This document shows positions 51,796 through 60,402 of a stretch of 64,000 nt of DNA, piece after piece (the stretch's first letter is position 1; every line of letters starts with the position of its first letter). Source of the DNA: Solidesulfovibrio alcoholivorans DSM 5433 (GTDB lineage: Bacteria; Desulfobacterota; Desulfovibrionia; Desulfovibrionales; Desulfovibrionaceae); assembly GCF_000702665.1 (NCBI RefSeq), contig NZ_JNJA01000012.1, forward strand, positions 1 to 64,000, given 5' to 3'. A model generated the notes under the pieces. That model searched no databases. It worked only from the letters and a program-made list of their open reading frames with translations, and was not told the origin of the DNA. A program made the translations under genes and the position numbers.

Positions 51796-53472
51796 ATGTT
51801 CTCCCTGGCCACCATCCCGCATCTGGCCCGAAACGCCCGGCGGTTCACGGAAATCGCCGGCGTTTTGGCCAAGTACGGGCTGGCCGAGTTCCTGGCCGCC
51901 ACGGACACATCGTTTTTCCGCGGCACGCTCAAGGGGCCGGCCGGGGCGACGCTGTCGGGGCTCACGCGCGAGGCGCGGCTGCGCCTGGCCATGACCGAAC
52001 TCGGGGCCACGGCCGTCAAGATCGGGCAGATCCTGTCCACGCGCCCGGACCTCGTCGGCCCGGAGACGGCGGCGGAACTGGCCAAACTGCGCGAGGACAC
52101 CGCTCCGGACGCCCCGGAGGTCGTGCGCGCCACCATCGAGGCCGAACTCGGCGCGCCCCCGGAAGCGCACTTTTCCGCCTTCGAGGAAACGCCCGTCGCC
52201 TCGGCCTCCATCGGCCAGGTGCACCGGGCGATCCTCGCCGACGGGTCGCGGGTGGTGGTCAAGGTGCAGCACGCGGGCATCGAGGAGGACGTGCGCGCCG
52301 ACCTCGACATCGCCATGGGACTGGCCGAGCTTGCCGAGCGCGGCATCGTGGAACTGCGCCTGTACCAGCCCCTGGCCGTGGCCGCGGAGATGCGCCGCAC
52401 CATCCTGCGCGAGCTCGATTTCACGCGCGAGGAGCGCAACCTGCGCCATTTCGCCGCCAATTTCAGCGGCGACGCGCGCGTGGTTTTCCCGCGCACGTTC
52501 CCGGGCCAAAGCGCCAGGCGCGTGCTCACCATGGAGGAGCTCGACGGGGAGTCCGTGGCCGCGCTCGCCGCCGCGCCGGCCACGCCCGAGGAGTCCGCGC
52601 GCCGCACGCGCCTGGCCAAAAACGCGGCGGACATCTTTCTGGAGATGATCTTTCGCGACAACTTCTTCCACGCCGATCCGCATCCGGGCAACCTCCTGAT
52701 CCTGCCCGGCGACCGGTTGGGGCTGCTCGATTGCGGCATGGTCGGGCGCATCGACGAGCGCACGCGCCGCGCCCTGGAAGACGCGCTTTTAGCCGTGGCC
52801 TCGGGCGACGCCGAGGCGCTCACCGAACAGGTCATGCGCCTGGGGCGCGTGCCGCCGGGACTCGACAGGCAGGCGCTGGCCGCCGATGTGGAGGAATTCG
52901 TCGCCGACTACGCCGGCCAGTCCGTGGGCGCGTTCGACCTGTCCGGCGCGCTCGGGGACATGGCCGCCCTGGTGCGCCGACACGGCATCCTGCTGCCGCC
53001 GACCGTGGCCCATTTGCTCAAGGTGTTCGTGGTCCTGGAAGGGGCCTCGCGCCAGTTGCACCCGGGGTTTTCGCTGATCGAGGTCCTCACGCCCTACGCC
53101 GCCAAGATTCTCGCCCGCCGCTTCTCCCCGGGCGAGGTGTTTTCCAAGCTGCGGCGCGGCGCGCGCGACTGGAACGCCCTGTTCGAAACGCTGCCCCGCG
53201 ACGCCGCCGAGATTCTGCGCCGCGCCCGCGACGGCCGTCTCGACGTGCGCCTGGACCACAAGGGCCTGGACGGCACGGTCAACCGGCTGGTCTACGGCAT
53301 CGTCACGGCGGCGCTGTTTCTCGGCTCGTGCATGCTGCTCGCCAGCCGCGTGCCGCCGCGGGTTTTCGACGTCTCCCTTTTCGGCGCGCTCGGCTGCCTC
53401 TGGGCCATCGTGCTCGGGCTGCGTCTTTTACGCGCCATACGGCGCAGCGGCGAACTCGGCGGACGCTCGTAA
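51796..53472 (+). CDS. ubiB: UbiB/ABC1/AarF-family atypical kinase, paralogue 2
   Basis: 558 residues. The canonical KxGQ motif is present (AVKIGQILSTRPDLVG), then VASASIGQVHRAILADGSRVVVK, FFHADPHPGNLLIL and GLLDCGMVGRID, where the DFG-like Asp-Phe-Gly reads Asp-Cys-Gly. Two C-terminal membrane helices (VYGIVTAALFLGSCMLLA, FGALGCLWAIVLGLRLL) anchor it. It probably supports menaquinone or lipid metabolism. Downstream of folD, likely one transcript; a hairpin terminator follows. Confidence 0.93.
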   Translation: MFSLATIPHLARNARRFTEIAGVLAKYGLAEFLAATDTSFFRGTLKGPAGATLSGLTREARLRLAMTELGATAVKIGQILSTRPDLVGPETAAELAKLREDTAPDAPEVVRATIEAELGAPPEAHFSAFEETPVASASIGQVHRAILADGSRVVVKVQHAGIEEDVRADLDIAMGLAELAERGIVELRLYQPLAVAAEMRRTILRELDFTREERNLRHFAANFSGDARVVFPRTFPGQSARRVLTMEELDGESVAALAAAPATPEESARRTRLAKNAADIFLEMIFRDNFFHADPHPGNLLILPGDRLGLLDCGMVGRIDERTRRALEDALLAVASGDAEALTEQVMRLGRVPPGLDRQALAADVEEFVADYAGQSVGAFDLSGALGDMAALVRRHGILLPPTVAHLLKVFVVLEGASRQLHPGFSLIEVLTPYAAKILARRFSPGEVFSKLRRGARDWNALFETLPRDAAEILRRARDGRLDVRLDHKGLDGTVNRLVYGIVTAALFLGSCMLLASRVPPRVFDVSLFGALGCLWAIVLGLRLLRAIRRSGELGGRS

Positions 53473-53540
53473 CTCCCGAGTCCCCCCTTCACCTAAAAAG
53501 AAACGGGCCCGCCCCGAAAGGACGGACCCGCCAGCAGGCC

Positions 53541-53591
53541 CGCGCGGCGTGCGGACGGTCCCGGACCGCCGCGCGCCGCGCGAGGATTTTT
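53541..53591 (+). terminator. Terminator after the second ubiB gene
   Basis: The inverted repeat around 53541-53582 pairs CGCGCGGCGTGCGGACGGTCC with GGACCGCCGCGCGCCGCGCG, with one bulge and one mismatch, followed by AGGATTTTTA. It ends at the stop codon of the convergent hydA (53590). Confidence 0.75.
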
Positions 53592-55659
53592 ATCCCTTGC
53601 CGCAGGCGCAGCCGCAACCGGCACCCGCCGTGGGCGCCGCGGGCGGCAGGGGGTTTTGCAGGTGGCGGTCCAGGGCGGCCAGGACCGATTCCAGGGTGCA
53701 GTGGTTGAGCGTCTCGTCCCCGACCTGCACATTGGGGCCGCTGGCGCATTGCTCGTGGCAAAACGACGCCTTGACGACCACGGCGTTTTCCAGGCCCTGG
53801 TCGATGATGTGCGCGAGCAGGCCGTTCAGGATTTCCTGCGCGCCGCGCAGGTGGCAGCTCGTGCCCAGGCAGACCTGCACCTGGATGCGCGGCTCCCTGG
53901 GATCGCCGAGCAGCACCAGGGTCTCGTCGGTGATGCGACGGCGGCTCTGGTAGCCGGTGTGCAGCAGCTCGTGGGCCTTGTGTCCGCCGATGTCGCCCAG
54001 GAACTTGGCGTAGCACTGGTTGACGAAGATGTTGTCCTGGGCCTTGTGCAGCTGGCGGCCCTTGTCGCTTTTGTACAGGCCCTTGGCGCGGCGCTTGCGC
54101 ACGGCCAGGTCCAGGTTGACGGGCTGGCCCGCGCCGCCGACGCAGCCGCCGGGGCAGGCCATGACCTCGATCAGGTCGTAATCGCACTTGCCGGCCTTGA
54201 CCTTCTCGGCCACGACCCGGGCGTTGGCTAGGCCGTAGACCACGGCCAGGCGCAGGGTCGCGCCGCCGACTTCGATGTTGATCTCGCGCAGGCCCGAATC
54301 GCCGCGCACCTCGTTGAAGTCGGTGTTGTAGAGGGTTTGCCCCGTCATCTTCTCGGCGGCGTAGCGCAAGACGGCCTCGGTGACGCCGCCGGACGCGCCG
54401 AAGATCACGCCCGCGCCCGTGCCGAAGCCGAAAGGCATGTCGCGCGACTGGGGCTCGAGGTCGTTGAAGCGCAGTCCCGCCTGCTCGATCATGCGCGCGA
54501 GCTCCTGGGTGGTCAGCACGTAGTCCACGTCCGGGCTGCCGTCCTTGGCGAACTCGGGGCGGCGCGCCTCGAACTTCTTCGCCGTGCAGGGCATGACCGA
54601 GACGATGGCCAGCTTCTTGCGCGGGATGCCCAGCTGTTCGGGCAGCATTTCCTTGACCAGCGAGCCGAACATCTGCTGCGGCGAGCGGCAGGAAGAGAGG
54701 TTGGGCAGCAGTTCCGGGAAGTACTGCTCGGCGAACTGCACCCAGCCGGGACAGCAGGAGGTGAACTGCGGGAGCTTCACGCCCTTGGCCTTTCGCGCCA
54801 GGAACTCCTCGGCCTCCTCGATGACCGTAAGGTCGGCGGCGAAGGTGGTGTCGTAGACCTGGTCGAAGCCGATGGTCTTCATGGCCGCGACCACGCGGCC
54901 CATGATCGGCTCGCCGGCGGGCGTATTGAAGCACTCGCCGATGCCCACGCGCACGGCCGGGGCGATCTGCGCGACCACGGTCACGTCCGGGTCGGCGAGC
55001 AGGTTCCAGACGTCCTCGATCTCGGACTTGGGCGTCAGCGCGCCGGTCGGGCACACGCTCGAGCACTGGCCGCAGTTGACGCACTCGACGTCGGCCAGAC
55101 CCTTGCCGAAGGCCGGCAGCACCGCGGTCTTGTGGCCGCGGTAGGCGAAGCCGATGGCCCCGATGCCCTGGATTTCCGAGCACATGCGCACGCAGTCGCC
55201 GCACAGCACGCACTTGTTGGGGTCGCGCACCAGCGACGGCGAGGAGACGTCCACGGCCACGGGCTCCTGGATGGGCTTGAAGCGCACCTGGGACACGCCG
55301 AGCTTGCGCGCGATCTCCTGGAGCTTGCACGCGCCGTTGCGGAAGCAGGTCGGGCAGCTCTGGTCGTGGTTTGCCAGCAGCAATTCCACGGCGATCTTGC
55401 GGATCTCGCGCAGCTCCTTGGTGTGGATGCGGATCTCCATGCCCGGCTCCGGGGGCGTCGAGCACGCGCCCATGATGCCGCGGTTTTTGACTTCCACCAG
55501 GCACAGCCGGCAGGCGCCGTAGACCGAGAGGTCGGAGTGGTAGCAGAAGGTCGGCAGGTCGATGCCGACCTTGCGGATGAGTTCGAGCAGGTTGCGCTCG
55601 CCTTCGATGGGAACGACCTTGCCGTCGATGACGACCGAGTTTTCGGTATTCTTGGCCAT
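53590..55659 (-). CDS. hydA: [FeFe]-hydrogenase catalytic subunit HydA/HndD type with C-terminal thioredoxin-like domain
   Basis: 689 residues. The N-terminal [2Fe-2S] domain has C39, C50, C53 and C66. A His-Cys3 cluster region (HDQSCPTCFRNGACK) and two [4Fe-4S] motifs (CVLCGDCVRMC, CVNCGQCSSVC) follow. H-cluster motifs L1 (TSCCPGW, near 297), L2 (MPCTAKKFEA, near 353) and L3 (MACPGGCVGGAGQP, near 497) are intact. An extra domain at about 590-670 with CLGTSC and SFCHEQC is a thioredoxin-like [2Fe-2S] unit, as in electron-bifurcating HydA; HndD of D. fructosivorans is about 100 residues shorter. The protein ends in a Cys/Gly tail (AGCGCACGKG). Last gene of the hydCBA operon. Confidence 0.95.
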   Translation of the reverse strand: MAKNTENSVVIDGKVVPIEGERNLLELIRKVGIDLPTFCYHSDLSVYGACRLCLVEVKNRGIMGACSTPPEPGMEIRIHTKELREIRKIAVELLLANHDQSCPTCFRNGACKLQEIARKLGVSQVRFKPIQEPVAVDVSSPSLVRDPNKCVLCGDCVRMCSEIQGIGAIGFAYRGHKTAVLPAFGKGLADVECVNCGQCSSVCPTGALTPKSEIEDVWNLLADPDVTVVAQIAPAVRVGIGECFNTPAGEPIMGRVVAAMKTIGFDQVYDTTFAADLTVIEEAEEFLARKAKGVKLPQFTSCCPGWVQFAEQYFPELLPNLSSCRSPQQMFGSLVKEMLPEQLGIPRKKLAIVSVMPCTAKKFEARRPEFAKDGSPDVDYVLTTQELARMIEQAGLRFNDLEPQSRDMPFGFGTGAGVIFGASGGVTEAVLRYAAEKMTGQTLYNTDFNEVRGDSGLREINIEVGGATLRLAVVYGLANARVVAEKVKAGKCDYDLIEVMACPGGCVGGAGQPVNLDLAVRKRRAKGLYKSDKGRQLHKAQDNIFVNQCYAKFLGDIGGHKAHELLHTGYQSRRRITDETLVLLGDPREPRIQVQVCLGTSCHLRGAQEILNGLLAHIIDQGLENAVVVKASFCHEQCASGPNVQVGDETLNHCTLESVLAALDRHLQNPLPPAAPTAGAGCGCACGKG

Positions 55660-55660
55660 G

Positions 55661-57550
55661 CTAGATTCCCTCCACCGCGCCGAACTTGCAGGCCGCCGCG
55701 CACGCGCCGCATTTGACGCAAAGCCCCTCGTCGATGCGGTGGGGCTGTTTTTTCTCGCCCATGATGGCCCCGACCGGACAGGCTTTCACGCACAGGCGGC
55801 AGCCCTTGCACACGGCGGGGTTGATGCTCGGACGGGCGAGCGCCTTGCAGCGCCCGGCCCGGCAGCGCTTCTCGAAGACGTGCTCCTCGTATTCCTTGCG
55901 GAAATGCTTGAGCGTGGAGAGCACGGGGTTGGGCGCGGTCTTGCCCAGGCCGCAAAGCGAGCCGATCTGCACGGCGTGGCCGAGGGTTTCGAGCAGCTCG
56001 AGGGTCTCGGCCGTGCCCCGGCCTTCGATGACGTCGTCAAGCAGCGCCAGCAGCTGCTTGGTGCCCTCGCGGCACAGCACGCACTTGCCGCAGGACTCGC
56101 GCTGGGTGAATTCCATGAAGAAGCGGGCCACGGAGACCATGCACGTCTTCTGGTTCATGACGACCAGGCCGCCGGAACCGACCATGGCCCCGACGGAGCG
56201 CAGGGAATCGAAATCGAGGGGCAGGTCGAGCAGGTCCGGGGTCAGGCAGCCGCCCGAGGGGCCGCCGATCTGCACGGCCTTGAACCCGGCCTTGTCGATC
56301 AGGCCCCGGTCGTCGGTGACGCCGCCGCCGATGTTGAGCACGATCTCGCCCAAGGTCGTGCCGAAGGGCACTTCGATCAGGCCCGTGTTGCAGACGTGGC
56401 CGGTGAGCGCAAAGGTCTTGGTGCCCGGGGACTTCTCGGTGCCGCACTCGCGGTACTTGGCCGCGCCGCCCATGACGATGCGGGGCACCTGCGCCAGGGT
56501 TTCGACGTTGTTGATGACCGTGGGCTTGCGCCACAGGCCCTTTTGCGCCGGAAACGGCGGCTTTGGCGCGGGCATGCCGCGCCGGCCCTCGATGGAGGCC
56601 ATCAGCGCCGTTTCCTCGCCGCACACGAACGCGCCGGCTCCTTCCATGACTTCCAGGCGGAAGGACTGGCCCGAGCCGAAGAGGTCGTCGCCGAGGAACC
56701 CGGCGGCCTCGGCATCGGCCACGGCCTGGCGCATGCGCCTAACGGCCAGGGGATACTCGGCGCGCACGTAGATGTAGCCCTCGTCCGCGCCGATGCCGCG
56801 GGCGGCGATCATCATGCCCTCGATGACGCAGTGCGGGTTGCCCTCCATGACGGAGCGGTCCATGAACGCGCCCGGGTCGCCTTCGTCGCCGTTGCAGATG
56901 ACATATTTCTTGGCGTTGTCCTGGACGCGGGCGGCTTCCCATTTGCGGCCGGTGGGGAAACCGCCGCCGCCGCGGCCGCGCAGGCCCGATTCGGAAATGA
57001 CGTCGCACACGGCCTTGCCGTCCATTGCGGCAAAGGCCTTGCGCGCGGCCGCGTAGCCGCCGTGGGCCACGTATTCCCTGATCTCGTCGGGATCGATGAA
57101 GCCGCATTCCTTGAGCACGCTGCGGTGCTGGCGCTGGTAGAAGGGAATCTGGTCCGGGCCGAGGCACTTTTCCCGGGAGCGCGGATCGACGTAGAGCAGG
57201 CGCTCCACGGGTTCACCCCGAAGCAGGGTGAGGTTCACGATGTCCGGGACATCCTCCTCGCAGACTTTCGTATAGAGGATGTTCTCGGGCAGGATGGTGA
57301 CGAGCGGCCCCATCTGGCAAAAGCCCTGGCAGCCGCTGTGGGAGACGCGCACGCCGTCGCCGTGGCCTTCGGGCTTGAATTCCAAAATGACGTCGAGGCC
57401 GGCGGCGGCCATCTGTTTTTCCAGGGCGGCGAGCACCTTCCTGGAGCCGTTGGCCACGCAGCCGGTGCCGGCGCACACGATGACCCGGCGCAGGCCCGCA
57501 TGCGCGGCGGTCGCGGGGGCGGCGGCGGAATCCTGAAGGGGACCTTCCAT
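55661..57550 (-). CDS. hydB: Hydrogenase NAD(P)-binding flavoprotein subunit HydB/HndC type
   Basis: 629 residues. An N-terminal thioredoxin-like [2Fe-2S] domain (CAGTGCVANGS, SGCQGFC) precedes the NuoF-like core with FMN/NAD motifs (GLRGRGGGGFPTGRKWE, YVICNGDEGDPGAF, GAGAFVCGEETALM), the cluster motif SCGKCVLCREGTKQ, and two C-terminal [4Fe-4S] motifs (CKGCRLCVKAC, CVKCGACAAAC). AAGGAG precedes the ATG. One base separates it from hydA. It is the diaphorase and probable bifurcation site. Confidence 0.95.
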   Translation of the reverse strand: MEGPLQDSAAAPATAAHAGLRRVIVCAGTGCVANGSRKVLAALEKQMAAAGLDVILEFKPEGHGDGVRVSHSGCQGFCQMGPLVTILPENILYTKVCEEDVPDIVNLTLLRGEPVERLLYVDPRSREKCLGPDQIPFYQRQHRSVLKECGFIDPDEIREYVAHGGYAAARKAFAAMDGKAVCDVISESGLRGRGGGGFPTGRKWEAARVQDNAKKYVICNGDEGDPGAFMDRSVMEGNPHCVIEGMMIAARGIGADEGYIYVRAEYPLAVRRMRQAVADAEAAGFLGDDLFGSGQSFRLEVMEGAGAFVCGEETALMASIEGRRGMPAPKPPFPAQKGLWRKPTVINNVETLAQVPRIVMGGAAKYRECGTEKSPGTKTFALTGHVCNTGLIEVPFGTTLGEIVLNIGGGVTDDRGLIDKAGFKAVQIGGPSGGCLTPDLLDLPLDFDSLRSVGAMVGSGGLVVMNQKTCMVSVARFFMEFTQRESCGKCVLCREGTKQLLALLDDVIEGRGTAETLELLETLGHAVQIGSLCGLGKTAPNPVLSTLKHFRKEYEEHVFEKRCRAGRCKALARPSINPAVCKGCRLCVKACPVGAIMGEKKQPHRIDEGLCVKCGACAAACKFGAVEGI

Positions 57551-58056
57551 TACTGCAACTCCTTGGCGCGGATGCCATCGATGAGGGACACGGCGCGCTG
57601 CGGGGTCATCTGGCCGTAGACGTCCTCGTTTATGACCATGACCGGGGCCAGGCCACAGGCCCCCAGGCAGGCCACGGTCTCGACGGTGAAGAGCATGTCC
57701 GGCGTGGTCGCCTTTTCCTCGGACAGGCCCAGGCGGTCGCGCAGGGCTTCCAGGATGGGGATGGAGTGCTTGACGTGGCAGGCGGTGCCGTCGCACAGGC
57801 GCACGATGTACTTGCCCTTGGGGGTGAGCGCGAAGTGGGCGTAGAAGGTGGCCACTCCGAAGACGTTGGCCTCGGGGATGCCCAGGGAGGTGGCCACGTA
57901 GGAGAGCACTTCCTCGGGGAGGTAGCGGTACTCTTCCTGCAGGGCTTGCAAGATGGGCACCAGTCGCGCGGGGTGACGGCCGTAATGGTCGAGAATGCCG
58001 CACAGCTTCTGGAATTTGGTGGTTTCCGCCAGGCAGGCGGCCATGTTCGGCTCCAT
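57550..58056 (-). CDS. hydC: Hydrogenase [2Fe-2S] subunit HydC/HndA (NuoE type)
   Basis: 168 residues. A helical N domain (LVPILQALQEEYRYLPEEVLSYVATSLGIPEANVFGVATFYAHF) precedes a thioredoxin-like [2Fe-2S] fold with ligands C88, C93, C130 and C134 (CDGTACH, CLGACGLAP). AAGGAG precedes the ATG at 58056. The stop shares one base with the hydB start. The operon order C-B-A matches Thermotoga hydABC. Confidence 0.95.
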   Translation of the reverse strand: MEPNMAACLAETTKFQKLCGILDHYGRHPARLVPILQALQEEYRYLPEEVLSYVATSLGIPEANVFGVATFYAHFALTPKGKYIVRLCDGTACHVKHSIPILEALRDRLGLSEEKATTPDMLFTVETVACLGACGLAPVMVINEDVYGQMTPQRAVSLIDGIRAKELQ

Positions 58057-58585
58057 CCGTTGATCTCCTTTTCGACTGCAAGCGTTTATCGGAGTCCATA
58101 CGCCGGGTATCGCGGCCTTCGCCGCCGCCCTGGGCGCAATCGCACGCCGCGGCGTCCGGCTGCGCAAACGCAACATCCGAAAACGCCTTGCGGCCGTCGC
58201 CATCCGGCAAATCCCGGGCACGACGCCAGAAAGGCGCCGCGCTCGGGGCGTCGGGAATCGATCCGTCGGATCGCACCAGGGTCATGTTGTCAGGGGGTCG
58301 CGCAAGGAACGCCTTGGCGGCCGGATCGGGCGGGTCCAGCAAGATGTATGCTATGCGTCGGAGGACTGGAGGGAGGAGACGTCGGACTGTCTTATTTAAT
58401 TGAACAAATATGGGGAAATTGCGCTTTGGAGGCGCGGGAGCATCACGGTTCGGCGCGACGTCGCGCGCGGGACATGTTGCAATTTGGCATCAATTTATGC
58501 AAATCTGCAACATGCCCGAGTCCGACTTCGGTATTTTTGCAACCGCTTTCCAGAGCGCCAACGTCTGATTAGTTGCAAAAACGCA
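58057..58585. other. Leader/promoter region of the hydrogenase operon
   Basis: 529 bases with no convincing gene on either strand. The part near the hydC start is GC-rich and featureless. Bases about 58390-58580 form an AT-rich island with repeated TTGCA motifs, including a 9-bp inverted repeat CATGTTGCA (58473-58481) / TGCAACATG (58506-58514) 24 bases apart, with TTTATGCAAAT between. It may be the operator of the hydrogenase operon, which would then have a long leader. Confidence 0.5.
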
Positions 58586-60187
58586 TCAATACGCGCCGCC
58601 GGACACCACGCCAGGCCCAGCCCGGTCCCCCAAGGCGCAATGCACCGCCGCCACGCACGACCCAGCGCCCGAAAGACCCTCGACAAGCGCCGCCTCCAGC
58701 GCGTCCGCGCGCGCCACGGCAAGCCCGCGCGCGCCCAGCGACCGGCCGAAGGCCGTGAAATCGGGATGCGCCGCAGCATCCTCGCCGACAAGGGCCACGA
58801 CCAGGACCGGCAGGCCGCAATGCACCGCCGTGGCCAGTTCCGTGCCCAGGGCGAGCAGGCCGCGCGCATCCGTGACGCAGGCCACGGCGCGCGGCCCCAC
58901 GGCCGCCTTGACCCCCACCGCCGCCGCCACGGCCCAGCCCGCCGGCGCGCACGGCGCGGGCGTGAAATAGGCGCACGGCCGCACCGCCATGAAGCCGTGG
59001 GTGAAACAGGGCCGCAGCGCAAACGCGTCGACCACGAGGCAGCCGTCGCGGGGAAGCGCCCGGCGTAGCGCCGCGGCCACGGCCATAGGGACGGGCGGGG
59101 CGTCGGGCGCGGACGGCGCGAGCGACGCGGCATCGGACAACGCCGCTTCCCGCAGCCCCCTGGCCCAGGCCGCACGCGCCTGGTTGCCCGCCCGCAGCCG
59201 GTTGATGCGGGCCGAGCCGCCTTCGAGCATGAGTTCCAGCGCCGCCCGGCAATCGCCGACCACGGGCACGTCCACGGGGAGCGCCCGCCCGATGGCGGCC
59301 GGGTCCGCGTCCACCTGTACGAGGGTGCGCCCGGGCGCGGCCAGCGTCGCCCCCAGAGGGGCGTCCCAGCCGGAGAGATTGCAGCCGAGCAGGATGAGCA
59401 CGTCCAGGGGCTGCGCGAGCAGCGCGCCGGCCGCGCGGCCGCCGCCGTCGCACACGCCGAGGCACAGCCGGTGGTCGCCCGGAAACGCCCCCTTGCCCCG
59501 CACGGTCGTGGCCACGGGCAGCTCGAACTGCTCGGCAAAGGCGATGAGCCGCCGGACGGCTCCGGCCTTTTCCACGCCCGCGCCGGCCAGGACGGCCACG
59601 CGCGCCGGCGTGGAGCCGCCGCCGTCGGGCACGAGGATGCGCCACAGCCGTTCCACGGCGACCGCGTCCACGAAGCGCGGCCGGTAGGTCGCGGCGTCCA
59701 GGGGCTGCCACGGGACCGCGTCCCCGGCCTCCCCCCCGCCGCCGGCATCGGGCGGCAGGCCGAGCAGGACCGGCCCCCGGGGGGCGGCGAGCATGCGCGC
59801 AAGGCCCGCGCGCAACTGTTGCGGCATCGCATCCGGCGTCGCCGCGGCAAAGGACGCGGTCGCGGCCGGCGCGAGCAGGGACAGGCCGCCCCCTCGCGCC
59901 GCAACGCACAGCAGCGGCGAGCCGTCGGCACGGGCCGTGGCCACGGCGCCGGCCATGGCCGCAGCCTCGGACCCGTCTCCGGCCAGACAGGCCCCGAACC
60001 GGCCCGAGGCCCGGGCGTAGCCGTCGGCCATGCAGGCCGCGCCGGCCGCCTGGGCGGCCGGGACGACGGCGACGGCAGCGTCTTGGACAGCGCCGCGCAG
60101 GGATTCGCCGGGTCCTCCCGCGGCCGTGAACACGTGGCGGACGCCTTCGGCGGCAAGGATATCAAGCAGAAAAGCCGTGGCGCGCAT
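58586..60187 (-). CDS. Thiamine-diphosphate-enzyme homologue with degenerate cofactor motifs
   Basis: 533 residues with the three-domain layout of acetolactate synthase-type enzymes: FLLDILAAEGVRHVFTAAGGPGESLRGAV, then ADGYARASGRFGACLAGDG, a middle domain with VLAGAGVEKAGAV and LLGCNLSGWDAP, and a C-terminal Pyr/PP-like domain. The catalytic Glu (HEQGA) is replaced by Ala/Gln (AAQAAGA). The GDG...NN cofactor motif reads TDARGLLALGTELATAV...VALVGED, losing the Mg-binding Asp and both Asn. It is therefore probably not a working TPP enzyme. GGAGGGGGAG precedes the ATG. Stop at 58586 adjoins the hydrogenase leader. Confidence 0.82.
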   Translation of the reverse strand: MRATAFLLDILAAEGVRHVFTAAGGPGESLRGAVQDAAVAVVPAAQAAGAACMADGYARASGRFGACLAGDGSEAAAMAGAVATARADGSPLLCVAARGGGLSLLAPAATASFAAATPDAMPQQLRAGLARMLAAPRGPVLLGLPPDAGGGGEAGDAVPWQPLDAATYRPRFVDAVAVERLWRILVPDGGGSTPARVAVLAGAGVEKAGAVRRLIAFAEQFELPVATTVRGKGAFPGDHRLCLGVCDGGGRAAGALLAQPLDVLILLGCNLSGWDAPLGATLAAPGRTLVQVDADPAAIGRALPVDVPVVGDCRAALELMLEGGSARINRLRAGNQARAAWARGLREAALSDAASLAPSAPDAPPVPMAVAAALRRALPRDGCLVVDAFALRPCFTHGFMAVRPCAYFTPAPCAPAGWAVAAAVGVKAAVGPRAVACVTDARGLLALGTELATAVHCGLPVLVVALVGEDAAAHPDFTAFGRSLGARGLAVARADALEAALVEGLSGAGSCVAAVHCALGDRAGPGVVSGGAY

Positions 60188-60297
60188 CTCCCCCTCCAGG
60201 GTGGAAAATTCTCCCTTTGCCCATGATGCGCCGGCCAAACCCGGGCGTCAAGGCCGGCCGCCGGCCGCGCGGGGCGAACAAAGTCCGTGCGGCGGCG

Positions 60298-60327
60298 TTG
60301 CCTGTATGCGGTGATCGATGCTATCCT
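60298..60327 (+). promoter_or_regulatory. Weak candidate promoter for the CheB-CheR kinase gene
   Basis: TTGCCT (60298-60303), 18 bases, TATCCT (60322-60327), 75 bases before the ATG. Both hexamers match consensus at four of six positions. Confidence 0.3.
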
Positions 60328-60402
60328 TTGCTCCCAAAGTTCCCACGCCAAACAGCTGGTCCGGTTTGCGCGCGTTCCGCAGGGGAGGGAGGCAGCTAGC
60401 CC

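Noticed and set aside
54337..55716. A 459-residue open frame on the plus strand opposite hydA, and many similar long frames opposite other genes
   Set aside because: These are GC-rich antisense shadows: low-complexity Ala/Arg/Gly/His composition, no ribosome-binding site, no family motifs, and a well-supported gene on the other strand.
58484..58503. Sigma-54 promoter around TGGCATCAATTTATGCA
   Set aside because: The GG and GC elements are 11 bases apart instead of 10, and the orientation points away from the hydrogenase genes.
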